A DNA stretch of 17,603 nt from Galactobacillus timonensis (GTDB lineage Bacteria > Bacillota_I > Bacilli_A > Erysipelotrichales > Erysipelotrichaceae). Positions 7,024 to 14,157 of this stretch are shown here, in pieces. The notes under the pieces are model-generated. The model saw nothing but the letters and a program-made list of their open reading frames with translations, had not been told where the DNA came from and searched no databases. Each line of letters starts with the position of its first letter. Position 1 is the first letter of the stretch. The stretch is taken from assembly GCF_900240265.1 (NCBI RefSeq), contig NZ_LT964739.1, positions 1,768,411 to 1,786,013 of the forward strand. Direction: 5' to 3'. A program made the translations under genes and the position numbers.

Positions 7024-7497
7024 ATGAAATGCAGCGAACCTGTTTTGGATCCTGAAACAGGCCTGCCAATGAGATTCTGCGGAACTGCCAGAAGGTGCGT
7101 TAAAACGCCAAAAGGTTCTTACTGGATCTGGATTCCTGTCGCCGTCTCTTCCAACGGAAGACATCACCGTGTTCTCCCTGATTTCCTTGTCCCTTACAAG
7201 CACTACTCGGTGCAGACCATCGAATCGGCTCTGGACAATGATCTGGATCTTGATCGTTATTCGCTTCCTTCCGATTCTTCCGTTTACCGTTGGAACAAAT
7301 GGCTCGATAAGCTCATTGTGCAGCTCCGGATTTTCCTGAAGCTGGTTGATCCGCCTGATTCGCTGCTTCAACAGCTTCGTGTTCTATTCCGGCGTGATGT
7401 CCGCCGGGCTCCGGAATATGATTCTTCCAGTGGCTGGGTGGCCGGAATCAATCTCTGCCTGAATGGGCCAAATGACTTTGACTTGGGCCTTTCCTGA
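7024..7497 (+). CDS. DUF6431-like protein of ISL3 element (copy 1)
   Basis: 157-aa protein encoded first in the ISL3 operon. The segment YWIWIPVAVSSNGRHHRVLP followed by DFLVPYKHYS resembles the DUF6431 proteins often found beside ISL3-type transposases; this is recalled from the family, not searched. The usual zinc-ribbon cysteines look incomplete here (only FCGTARRC near residues 17-25). The C-terminal half is helical and ends in a non-conserved tail. ATG 7024 is chosen over the TTG at 7021; neither has a clear ribosome binding site. Its role in transposition is unknown; DNA binding or regulation is plausible. It ends 34 bp before the likely transposase start. Confidence 0.75.
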   Translation: MKCSEPVLDPETGLPMRFCGTARRCVKTPKGSYWIWIPVAVSSNGRHHRVLPDFLVPYKHYSVQTIESALDNDLDLDRYSLPSDSSVYRWNKWLDKLIVQLRIFLKLVDPPDSLLQQLRVLFRRDVRRAPEYDSSSGWVAGINLCLNGPNDFDLGLS

Positions 7498-7531
7498 TCT
7501 TCCCCTATGCTGGGCTCAAAGGAGAAGATCT

Positions 7532-8947
7532 ATGTCCGAACAATCTGATAAACAGGCCATTCTTGAATTCTTTAACCTCGATACAGGCAGTGTGGAGAAT
7601 GTCATCTTCCATAATGACAATGGCAGTGCGTCTGTCCATGTTTTACTGCGGCCGGATCATCCGCCTTGTCCCGATTGCGGCTGTACCCTGCCAAGGGTTA
7701 AGGACTACATTGACAAGAAGATAAGCCACGGCGTCTTTACTGATCGTGAGTGCACCATCTTCTATCATGCCCGCAGGTACATCTGTCCTGTCTGTCATCG
7801 AACGTACTATGAGAACAATCCATTCTGTTTCAGGAAGCAGCACATCTCCGCCCTCACGGTTGAAAACATTCTGAACGATTTGAAGATTCAGACCGAGACC
7901 TTCGCTTCCGTCGCTAAGCGGTATCACATCTCTCCCACAACCGCTGCCTCCGTCTTCGATGCCCACGTAAAGGAGGCGCGAAGACCTCTGCCCACATTGA
8001 TGTGCTGGGATGAGAACTACGCATTTTATCATCCGGGAGAGAACTCAAAATATGTGTTCGTTATTCTCGACTTTGAGTCACAGGAGCCGGTGGATATCCT
8101 GCCAAGCAGAAGAAAAGATTATCTGCTCAGCTACTTTCTCAAAATCCCAGTGGAAGAGCGAAAGCGCGTCAAAATGATTGCCACGGACATGTATAGTGAA
8201 TACCGCGCCATCATACGTCAGCTGTTCCCTAAGGCCTATCATTCCGTTGACCATTATCATGTCAGCCAGGAGCTCTCCAGAAAGGCTGACAGCGTCCGGA
8301 TCAGAGTAATGAAGCAGACTCCAAAATATATTGAAGGCACAAAAACACAAACCAACGAGTATTATCTGCTGAAGACATTCAACTGGATGATATTCAAGCG
8401 GCTGGACGCCAGAGACAAAGATGGTAAAAAGCTGTTCGATCCCGGCCATCCAAGGAAAATGAACCGCAAGCTGAACCGGTTCCTCAATTATTACGAAATT
8501 AAAGCCATGATCGAAGCCGTTCATCCCGATTTGAAAAAGGCATGGGACCTCAAGGATGACGTTGTGGACTTCTATGACAACTGCACTTACGATACTGCTC
8601 CCCAGGAGCTGAACAAACTGATTCAGTCCTTCGCAGCCAGTGGTATTCCGGAAATGAAAGAGTTCTCCCGCACCCTGATCAGCTGGAGAGAGGAGATTAT
8701 CAACTCCTTCATTGTCGTAAAGCAGCGTCATACAGTCGATAAGGACACAGGCCAGGTGGTAGTGTCCGACATAAAACTGAATAACGGATTGATGGAGAAC
8801 CGGAACTCAATCATCAAGACGATCAAGAAAGCAGCCAACGGATATACCAACTGGGACAGGTTCCGCAGCCGCTGCCTCTATGTGCTCAGAAAGAGCTCCA
8901 AGCCAATGTTGAATCCTGTCATTCCGCCAAAGAAGGTTAAGCAATGA
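7532..8947 (+). CDS. ISL3-family transposase (copy 1)
   Basis: 471-aa transposase. The frame is open from 7463, but ATG 7532 has AAAGGAG 7 nt upstream. Copy 2 lacks the 7463 ATG because of a G-to-A difference, which supports the later start. Zinc finger: C46/C49 (CPDC) and C85/C88 (CPVC). An HTH follows at about 110-145 (FASVAKRYHISPTTAASVF). Catalytic residues are probably D160 (MCWDENYAF), D219 (IATDMYSEY) and E422 (LMENRNSIIKTIKKAANG), a typical DDE_Tnp_ISL3 layout with the conserved DHYHVSQ. Length is normal and the gene intact. Stop and next start overlap (ATGA). Confidence 0.95.
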   Translation: MSEQSDKQAILEFFNLDTGSVENVIFHNDNGSASVHVLLRPDHPPCPDCGCTLPRVKDYIDKKISHGVFTDRECTIFYHARRYICPVCHRTYYENNPFCFRKQHISALTVENILNDLKIQTETFASVAKRYHISPTTAASVFDAHVKEARRPLPTLMCWDENYAFYHPGENSKYVFVILDFESQEPVDILPSRRKDYLLSYFLKIPVEERKRVKMIATDMYSEYRAIIRQLFPKAYHSVDHYHVSQELSRKADSVRIRVMKQTPKYIEGTKTQTNEYYLLKTFNWMIFKRLDARDKDGKKLFDPGHPRKMNRKLNRFLNYYEIKAMIEAVHPDLKKAWDLKDDVVDFYDNCTYDTAPQELNKLIQSFAASGIPEMKEFSRTLISWREEIINSFIVVKQRHTVDKDTGQVVVSDIKLNNGLMENRNSIIKTIKKAANGYTNWDRFRSRCLYVLRKSSKPMLNPVIPPKKVKQ

Positions 8948-9243
8948 CTTCAACCAGCTTTCAGCCCCTGAGTCCCGAACAGGCATGGATCACTGCAGAA
9001 GGAGCCTGTTTGTATGGCAAAGAAGCAGAACAATATCTGCAGGCCAGCATTCGTTCCATGAACCGAATATGCCGCTCAGCACAGCGATTAATGCGCGGCA
9101 TTGAATGTGAGCTGAAGCAGCGTAACCAAACGAGCAATATGACTCTGTATGCCATGAACACAGACGAGATGCTTGCCCGCATCGCCATCTATTGTGAGAT
9201 GTTTCTGGACGAATACGAAGAACTTCAGGAGACGCAGCCGTAA
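8944..9243 (+). CDS. ISL3 accessory ORF, 99 aa (copy 1)
   Basis: Translationally coupled to the transposase by a 4-bp overlap. The product is helical and looks soluble, with alternating charged and hydrophobic residues (EQYLQASIRSMNRICRSAQRL, then ARIAIYCEMFLDEYEELQE). I recognise no domain. Copy 2 differs by one residue (Cys22 here, Arg there). Perfect retention in both copies and the shared terminator suggest it is a real third gene of this ISL3 type. Its function, perhaps assisting or restraining transposition, is unknown. Confidence 0.7.
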   Translation: MTSTSFQPLSPEQAWITAEGACLYGKEAEQYLQASIRSMNRICRSAQRLMRGIECELKQRNQTSNMTLYAMNTDEMLARIAIYCEMFLDEYEELQETQP

Positions 9244-9288
9244 CAGGCGGTCTCCTTTTCTTTTCCATTCAAAAACCGCCTGTTTTAC
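9242..9288 (+). terminator. ISL3 operon terminator (copy 1)
   Basis: AACAGGCGGT (9242-9251) pairs perfectly over 10 bp with ACCGCCTGTT (9275-9284), with a 23-nt loop, followed by TTTTA. It overlaps the stop codon of the 99-aa gene. Confidence 0.75.
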
Positions 9289-9390
9289 CAGACGGTTTCG
9301 TGGTGGGATAAACCTTCATGGGGTACCCCGACTCCCCAAGTTTTTTTACTTCGTTTTCGAGGCATCCCCAGATAAATTTAGATCGCCCGA

Positions 9391-9429
9391 AAAAGGAGCC
9401 ATAACAGTCATTCAACTGTTACAGCCCCC
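9391..9429 (-). terminator. Inward-facing terminator-like hairpin at IS1182 right end
   Basis: On the minus strand GGGGCTGTAACAGT, within the terminal repeat, pairs over 14 positions (three G-U pairs) with ACTGTTATGGCTCC around the loop TGAATG, followed by TTTTTC. Transcripts entering IS1182 from the right, toward the transposase, would be stopped here. ISL3 has inserted exactly in the T-run. Confidence 0.65.
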
Positions 9430-9431
9430 AC

Positions 9432-9609
9432 ATGTCGGAATCACTGGTTCCGAAATTCCGGATCGGTGGACTCAAGCTACCGGATTATCCGGCCTCAAAC
9501 GTCCGGCATTTGCAGCTGGGGAATTTAACGCGTAAGTTGAAAATTAAGCTGCTTATTGTTGCGCTTGAGATAATCACTAAATCAAGCAGTTTATTATTAT
9601 TTACCTTAA
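9432..9609 (+). other. Probable continuation of the structured RNA region
   Basis: This was directly joined to 4856 before the IS1182 insertion. Hairpins: CGGAA-TCACTGG-TTCCG (about 9436-9452), CCGGAT...ATCCGG with an inner GGT/ACC pair (about 9458-9492), and CTGCTT...AAGCAG enclosing CTTGA/TCAAG (about 9549-9591). An open frame from ATG 9432 runs 66 codons but shows no recognisable domain and has no ribosome binding site, so I do not call it a gene. Confidence 0.4.
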
Positions 9610-9693
9610 CGCAAAAACCTACCCAGAGGTGACTGGCGCATGCCCAGCGATGCCAGTGTAAATCTCTGGTTCGACGAACTGAAAAAGGAATAA
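9610..9693 (+). pseudogene. Truncated coding tail, copy A (DWRMPSD...)
   Basis: The frame ending at TAA 9691 reads DWRMPSDASVNLWFDELKKE from 9631; an in-frame stop at 9607 cuts it off upstream. A paralogous tail at 11691-11768 reads DWRMPSDVSVNLWLKELKES (16 of 20 identical). Several of the nucleotide differences are silent third-position changes, which supports past coding. Both are followed by a terminator and by the repeat at 9781-9805 or 14512-14536. I cannot name the parent protein; the C-terminus of a lost transposase is a guess. Confidence 0.5.
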
Positions 9694-9723
9694 TAACAAG
9701 GCCTAGAATCGCGTTTATTCGCT

Positions 9724-9757
9724 AAAAAAGGATTCCTGATTGCGGGAATCTTTTTTT
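9724..9757. terminator. Terminator, probably bidirectional
   Basis: GATTCC (9731-9736) pairs with GGAATC (9745-9750), extended by an A-run upstream (9724-9729) and seven Ts downstream (9751-9757). It sits between the coding tail on the plus strand and the 3' end of the minus-strand gene ending at 9846. Confidence 0.7.
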
Positions 9758-9780
9758 GCTTTCCGGAAACTATGATCCGC

Positions 9781-9805
9781 CAATCTCCGGTGACTGCCTG
9801 ATACG
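9781..9805. repeat. 25-bp direct repeat, copy A
   Basis: Matches 14512-14536 at 22 of 25 positions, with TGACTGCCTGA in common. Each copy lies just beyond a terminator that follows a DWRMPSD coding tail, so the repeat belongs to a larger duplicated block. It could be the end of an old mobile element. Confidence 0.5.
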
Positions 9806-9845
9806 CTCGATTGCATGGAATGGATAATAGAAGCCGGAGAACGTT

Positions 9846-10526
9846 TCACCATTCAATTTTCATTTGATGGATTTCGATAAATGATTCATCTGGTCTATTA
9901 TTGCTGACAGAAACGATATCCCCAACCCAAGGCCCGATGCCATGTTCATCTCCGAGCGGATTTCTGTTAGACAATCCAAGGAGAAATGGTAGAGGGTTAA
10001 TTTCTAATGGACCATTTCTGTCAATTCTGTAAGAGTACACACCTAGCGTTTGAATATCATAAAAGACTTTTTTACTAAGATTGATCGTATAACGAATATC
10101 TTTACCGGTACGCTCAAATAAACCCTCCATTGGATTCTTAAGGTTAAAAATATATTGTTTACCAAATTCATCTGGAGGTTCCTTATCGTAAAGATAGCTT
10201 TCTACCATTTTTTTGACATCTTCATCGGCTTCCTTAAATTGTCCTGAAAAATTTCTGCCATTATCTAAAACCCAATCAACCCATGGAATGTTTTTTTTTA
10301 GCAGTTCTTTCAGGGCAGGATTCTTTGTGTCAGAAGAGATCGGACATTGATCGCTCCAAAAAATCAACCGACTATTCTTCCAGTCAGTTTCAATCAGCTC
10401 ATATAGTGCTCTCATGGGAGCAATTGCAGGTCCGCAGCTTTCTGTAATTCTAGGGCCGTATCCAAGGTCAAAGGGATCAAAAAAATCCAATGTATCAATA
10501 TTTACCCAGTAACAATCTTCGCTCAT
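9846..10526 (-). CDS. Uncharacterised 226-aa protein
   Basis: No family recognised. AAGGTGA lies 5-7 nt before ATG 10526, a good start. The product is acidic, with no signal peptide or membrane segment, and rich in aromatic residues (CYWVNIDTLDFFDPFDLGYG; IPWVDWVLDNG; GIGPWVGD). The motif IFWSDQCPISSDTKNPALKELL and the central DEFGKQYIFNL segment may belong to a single globular domain. It lies 88 bp downstream of the lipoprotein gene on the same strand but has its own candidate promoter. The size, acidity and aromatic content resemble immunity proteins of toxin systems, but no toxin gene is adjacent, so this is only a thought. AT-rich codon use resembles the cassette at 157-1576. Confidence 0.75.
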   Translation of the reverse strand: MSEDCYWVNIDTLDFFDPFDLGYGPRITESCGPAIAPMRALYELIETDWKNSRLIFWSDQCPISSDTKNPALKELLKKNIPWVDWVLDNGRNFSGQFKEADEDVKKMVESYLYDKEPPDEFGKQYIFNLKNPMEGLFERTGKDIRYTINLSKKVFYDIQTLGVYSYRIDRNGPLEINPLPFLLGLSNRNPLGDEHGIGPWVGDIVSVSNNRPDESFIEIHQMKIEW

Positions 10527-10570
10527 AAATCGTCACCTTTTCATTCGTTTTTTCTAATGCCAAAATATCC

Positions 10571-10600
10571 TTTATACATGAATGCAGTTTTGGTTTTCAA
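10571..10600 (-). promoter_or_regulatory. Candidate promoter of the 226-aa gene
   Basis: On the minus strand, TTGAAA (10595-10600) and TATAAA (10571-10576) are separated by 18 bp. Both match 5 of 6 consensus bases. The -10 box lies 44 bp before the start codon. Confidence 0.5.
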
Positions 10601-10614
10601 AGTGTCCTTGGAGA

Positions 10615-11400
10615 TTAATGACCGGCACCGCCTGCAGTATAAACTGCAGGATCCAGCTCGTAAACGGATGAGAGGGAAACCTCGCTTCCCGGCTCATAGA
10701 TGGTCATGATCACCCAGCGCGCTGTGTCCGGATCTTCTGCATTCTTCAGAGCAAGGAAAGCGTGTTTGCTGGTGAGACTGTCTGATCCCAGTTCAGCAAT
10801 ATAGCTGTAGGTATCTCCTGTGTTGTTTTCAAGCGTCTGTATAGCTCTTTCAAAGACAGCGGCTGCGCTTTCACTGATATCCTGTCCCTTGTCCTGCGAA
10901 GGATAGTACTCAGTGTTGATCACGAAGCCTCCAAGCGTATCCGGATCGACAGAATAGGTATGGTCCAAGTCCGTAACATCCGCAAGGTCAAAGGGAACGA
11001 TGGACATATCCTCGATATTGCCATCCGGATCCTGATAGACCGTAACAACGTCGAGATGGCTGGCACTGTCTGGATCATCCGGTGTAATTTTGCAGAGAAT
11101 GGAATAGTTCATTCCGCTCACTACCTGCCTTGCAAGCAGAGCAATCGGATCATAGGCTGCTTCCGTGACGGATTCCAAAGCCTTGTCCAATGCAGTCTGG
11201 GCATCTTCGGGCAGTTCTGCTGATGCAAGGAGCGGATTTACCATATAGCCTTGTTCGGTACTCTCTGGGGTTGGTTCGATCTGGACTTCCGCTGTCGCAG
11301 CTGGTGTGGTGCTGGCAGGGGAGCCGGCTGCGGAGGTTCCACAGCCTGCAAGCACTGAAACTGAAAGAAATACAGATACGGTTAATCTAAATTGATTCAT
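10615..11400 (-). CDS. Secreted lipoprotein, 261 aa
   Basis: AGGAGG lies 7 nt before ATG 11400. The N-terminus is a type II signal peptide: MNQFR, hydrophobic TVSVFLSVSV, then lipobox LAGC with the lipidated Cys at residue 20. A low-complexity Ala/Ser/Thr/Pro linker (about 21-50) follows. The mature domain (about 55-255) is acidic and contains two similar-looking stretches: EDAQTALDKALESVTEAAYDP leading to NYSILCKITPDDPDSASH, and SAAAVFERAIQTLENNTGD leading to YSYIAELGSDS. This suggests two repeats of a small alpha/beta fold. It is anchored on the outer face of the membrane. The ligand or function is unknown. It appears complete and expressed from its own promoter. Confidence 0.88.
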   Translation of the reverse strand: MNQFRLTVSVFLSVSVLAGCGTSAAGSPASTTPAATAEVQIEPTPESTEQGYMVNPLLASAELPEDAQTALDKALESVTEAAYDPIALLARQVVSGMNYSILCKITPDDPDSASHLDVVTVYQDPDGNIEDMSIVPFDLADVTDLDHTYSVDPDTLGGFVINTEYYPSQDKGQDISESAAAVFERAIQTLENNTGDTYSYIAELGSDSLTSKHAFLALKNAEDPDTARWVIMTIYEPGSEVSLSSVYELDPAVYTAGGAGH

Positions 11401-11504
11401 CTTCTTTCCTCCTGAATTGTTCTTTTTGAAGTGATTGTGGGGAAGCCATTCACACCCGGAAAAAAACTGCCTGCTGCAGAATATCGGATCTGTCCTCTTC
11501 CCGT

Positions 11505-11533
11505 ATTGTAGGGGATGATGTGATTCCTGTAAA
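11505..11533 (-). promoter_or_regulatory. Promoter of the lipoprotein gene
   Basis: On the minus strand, TTTACA (11528-11533) and TACAAT (11505-11510) are exactly 17 bp apart; each matches 5 of 6 consensus bases. It lies about 105 bp before the start codon, leaving a leader of roughly 98 nt. Confidence 0.65.
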
Positions 11534-11630
11534 CATTGACACTGTGGTAGACAGGGGGTGTTTTATAACTACACTTTCAGGTAATGGACTTTCTTAACAT
11601 TTTCACGTTTTCAGGGTAATCCTGCAGCAC

Positions 11631-11768
11631 ATGGAAAAGAAAAACCGGATGATATTTCTGGCAATAACGAAAATCCTGAAATGGAGGTTTTGCATTTTTA
11701 TATGCGACTGGCGCATGCCAAGCGATGTCAGCGTGAATCTCTGGCTCAAAGAGCTGAAAGAAAGCTGA
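11631..11768 (+). pseudogene. Short ORF with the DWRMPSD tail, copy B
   Basis: A 45-codon frame starting at ATG 11631 and ending at TGA 11766. Its last 20 codons (DWRMPSDVSVNLWLKELKES) match copy A at 9631-9693, while its first 25 codons do not. The similarity begins abruptly at GACTGGCGCATGCC, so the upstream part is unrelated sequence and this is a remnant, not a full gene. Copy 2 of ISL3 is inserted 25 bp after its stop, between it and its terminator at 14454. Confidence 0.45.
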
Positions 11769-11785
11769 TAAAAAAGCGCAATATA

Positions 11786-11793
11786 GCATTATT
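11786..11793. repeat. 8-bp target duplication of ISL3 copy 2 (left)
   Basis: GCATTATT here is repeated perfectly at 14436-14443 at the other end of the element. It differs from the duplication of copy 1, so the two copies inserted independently. Confidence 0.95.
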
Positions 11794-11892
11794 GGCGATC
11801 TAAATTTATCTGGGGATGCCTCGAAAACGAAGTAAAAAAACTTGGGGTGTCGGGGTACCCCATGAAGGTTTATCCCACCACGAAACCGTCTG

Positions 11893-11939
11893 GTAAAACA
11901 GGCGGTTTTTGAATGGAAAGGAAAAGGAGACCGCCTGTT
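11893..11939 (-). terminator. ISL3 operon terminator (copy 2)
   Basis: Same 10-bp stem and T-run as in copy 1, in minus orientation. One base in the loop differs. Confidence 0.75.
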
Positions 11940-12237
11940 ACGGCTGCGTCTCCTGAAGTTCTTCGTATTCGTCCAGAAACATCTCACAATAGATGGCGAT
12001 GCGGGCAAGCATCTCGTCTGTGTTCATGGCATACAGAGTCATATTGCTCGTTTGGTTACGCTGCTTCAGCTCACATTCAATGCCGCGCATTAATCGCTGT
12101 GCTGAGCGGCATATTCGGTTCATGGAACGAATGCTGGCCTGCAGATATTGTTCTGCTTCTTTGCCATACAAACGGGCTCCTTCTGCAGTGATCCATGCCT
12201 GTTCGGGACTCAGGGGCTGAAAGCTGGTTGAAGTCAT
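11938..12237 (-). CDS. ISL3 accessory ORF, 99 aa (copy 2)
   Basis: Counterpart of the 99-aa ORF in copy 1, differing only at residue 22 (Arg here). It overlaps the transposase stop by 4 bp and ends in the operon terminator. No domain recognised; helical, soluble and cysteine-containing. Its conservation as a coupled third gene is the main reason to annotate it. Confidence 0.7.
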   Translation of the reverse strand: MTSTSFQPLSPEQAWITAEGARLYGKEAEQYLQASIRSMNRICRSAQRLMRGIECELKQRNQTSNMTLYAMNTDEMLARIAIYCEMFLDEYEELQETQP

Positions 12238-13649
12238 TGCTTAACCTTCTTTGGCGGAATGACAGGATTCAACATTGGCTTGGAGCTCTTTCTGAGCACA
12301 TAGAGGCAGCGGCTGCGGAACCTGTCCCAGTTGGTATATCCGTTGGCTGCTTTCTTGATCGTCTTGATGATTGAGTTCCGGTTCTCCATCAATCCGTTAT
12401 TCAGTTTTATGTCGGACACTACCACCTGGCCTGTGTCCTTATCGACTGTATGACGCTGCTTTACGACAATGAAGGAGTTGATAATCTCCTCTCTCCAGCT
12501 GATCAGGGTGCGGGAGAACTCTTTCATTTCCGGAATACCACTGGCTGCGAAGGACTGAATCAGTTTGTTCAGCTCCTGGGGAGCAGTATCGTAAGTGCAG
12601 TTGTCATAGAAGTCCACAACGTCATCCTTGAGGTCCCATGCCTTTTTCAAATCGGGATGAACGGCTTCGATCATGGCTTTAATTTCGTAATAATTGAGGA
12701 ACCGGTTCAGCTTGCGGTTCATTTTCCTTGGATGGCCGGGATCGAACAGCTTTTTACCATCTTTGTCTCTGGCGTCCAGCCGCTTGAATATCATCCAGTT
12801 GAATGTCTTCAGCAGATAATACTCGTTGGTTTGTGTTTTTGTGCCTTCAATATATTTTGGAGTCTGCTTCATTACTCTGATCCGGACGCTGTCAGCCTTT
12901 CTGGAGAGCTCCTGGCTGACATGATAATGGTCAACGGAATGATAGGCCTTAGGGAACAGCTGACGTATGATGGCGCGGTATTCACTATACATGTCCGTGG
13001 CAATCATTTTGACGCGCTTTCGCTCTTCCACTGGGATTTTGAGAAAGTAGCTGAGCAGATAATCTTTTCTTCTGCTTGGCAGGATATCCACCGGCTCCTG
13101 TGACTCAAAGTCGAGAATAACGAACACATATTTTGAGTTCTCTCCCGGATGATAAAATGCGTAGTTCTCATCCCAGCACATCAATGTGGGCAGAGGTCTT
13201 CGCGCCTCCTTTACGTGGGCATCGAAGACGGAGGCAGCGGTTGTGGGAGAGATGTGATACCGCTTAGCGACGGAAGCGAAGGTCTCGGTCTGAATCTTCA
13301 AATCGTTCAGAATGTTTTCAACCGTGAGGGCGGAGATGTGCTGCTTCCTGAAACAGAATGGATTGTTCTCATAGTACGTTCGATGACAGACAGGACAGAT
13401 GTACCTGCGGGCATGATAGAAGATGGTGCACTCACGATCAGTAAAGACGCCGTGGCTTATCTTCTTGTCAATGTAGTCCTTAACCCTTGGCAGGGTACAG
13501 CCGCAATCGGGACAAGGCGGATGATCCGGCCGCAGTAAAACATGGACAGACGCACTGCCATTGTCATTATGGAAGATGACATTCTCCACACTGCCTGTAT
13601 CGAGGTTAAAGAATTCAAGAATGGCCTGTTTATCAGATTGTTCGGACAT
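12234..13649 (-). CDS. ISL3-family transposase (copy 2)
   Basis: 471 aa, and by eye identical in protein sequence to copy 1: CPDC and CPVC zinc-finger pairs, HTH, and D160, D219 and E422 as catalytic candidates. ATG 13649 is preceded by AAAGGAG at 7 nt. The upstream alternative start of copy 1 is absent here because ATG reads ATA, so this start is the common one. With identical transposase and intact ends, each copy could mobilise the other. Confidence 0.95.
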   Translation of the reverse strand: MSEQSDKQAILEFFNLDTGSVENVIFHNDNGSASVHVLLRPDHPPCPDCGCTLPRVKDYIDKKISHGVFTDRECTIFYHARRYICPVCHRTYYENNPFCFRKQHISALTVENILNDLKIQTETFASVAKRYHISPTTAASVFDAHVKEARRPLPTLMCWDENYAFYHPGENSKYVFVILDFESQEPVDILPSRRKDYLLSYFLKIPVEERKRVKMIATDMYSEYRAIIRQLFPKAYHSVDHYHVSQELSRKADSVRIRVMKQTPKYIEGTKTQTNEYYLLKTFNWMIFKRLDARDKDGKKLFDPGHPRKMNRKLNRFLNYYEIKAMIEAVHPDLKKAWDLKDDVVDFYDNCTYDTAPQELNKLIQSFAASGIPEMKEFSRTLISWREEIINSFIVVKQRHTVDKDTGQVVVSDIKLNNGLMENRNSIIKTIKKAANGYTNWDRFRSRCLYVLRKSSKPMLNPVIPPKKVKQ

Positions 13650-13683
13650 AGATCTTCTCCTTTGAGCCCAGCATAGGGGAAGA

Positions 13684-14157
13684 TCAGGAAAGGCCCAAGT
13701 CAAAGTCATTTGGCCTATTCAGGCAGAGATTGATTCCGGCCACCCAGCCACTGGAAGAATCATATTCTGGAGCCCGGCGGACATCACGCCGGAATAGAAC
13801 ACGAAGCTGTTGAAGCAGCGAATCAGGCGGATCAACCAGCTTCAGGAAAATCCGGAGCTGCACAATGAGCTTATCGAGCCATTTGTTCCAACGGTAAACG
13901 GAAGAATCGGAAGGAAGCGAATAACGATCAAGATCCAGATCATTGTCCAGAGCCGATTCGATGGTCTGCACCGAGTAGTGCTTGTAAGGGACAAGGAAAT
14001 CAGGGAGAACACGGTGATGTCTTCCGTTGGAAGAGACGGCGACAGGAATCCAGATCCAGTAAGAACCTTTTGGCGTTTTAACGCACCTTCTGGCAGTTCC
14101 GCAGAATCTCATTGGCAGGCCTGTTTCAGGATCCAAAACAGGTTCGCTGCATTTCAT
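13684..14157 (-). CDS. DUF6431-like protein of ISL3 element (copy 2)
   Basis: 157 aa. It differs from copy 1 only near the C-terminus (Arg for Gly in the LCLNxPND segment). It is the first gene of the element, after the same structured leader (14158-14435). The block LPDFLVPYKHYS marks the DUF6431-like fold. Function unknown; presumed accessory to transposition. Confidence 0.75.
   Translation of the reverse strand: MKCSEPVLDPETGLPMRFCGTARRCVKTPKGSYWIWIPVAVSSNGRHHRVLPDFLVPYKHYSVQTIESALDNDLDLDRYSLPSDSSVYRWNKWLDKLIVQLRIFLKLVDPPDSLLQQLRVLFRRDVRRAPEYDSSSGWVAGINLCLNRPNDFDLGLS

Larger units (their letters stand above)
6746..9387 (+). mobile_element. ISL3-family element, copy 1
   Basis: 2,642 bp, defined by comparison with copy 2 (11794-14435, inverted) and by flanking CGAAAAAG duplications. 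Ends are GACTATCTAAA on the left and the reverse complement GGCGATCTAAA on the right. It carries three genes in one direction: a DUF6431-like ORF, the transposase and a 99-aa ORF. I count about eight base differences between the two copies, mostly in the leader and 3' tail, and none that changes the transposase. Confidence 0.93.
4857..9431 (-). mobile_element. IS1182-family element, interrupted by ISL3
   Basis: The terminal repeats are GGGGACTGTAACAGTT at 4859-4874 and, as reverse complement, GGGGGCTGTAACAGTT at 9414-9429 (15 of 16 match). The right end is separated from the transposase by a 2,642-bp ISL3 element plus 8-bp duplication. Subtracting these leaves about 1.93 kb, normal for IS1182. 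ATGTC flanks both ends (4852-4856 and 9432-9436) within one or two bases of the repeats and may be a target duplication; the exact borders are uncertain by about two bases. Confidence 0.8.

Noticed and set aside
9432..9632. A 66-codon frame starting exactly after the IS1182 right end
   Set aside because: The ATG is part of the possible target duplication, there is no ribosome binding site, and hairpins fill the sequence.
9631..9693. Alternative reading of the repeated tail in the LAHAxRCQ frame
   Set aside because: That frame shares only about half its residues between copies, whereas the DWRMPSD frame shares 16 of 20 with silent third-position changes.
12450..13103. A 217-codon frame opposite the ISL3 transposase (and its twin at 8078-8731)
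   Set aside because: It is antisense to an intact transposase, with no domain and no start signal; it is present twice only because the element is.
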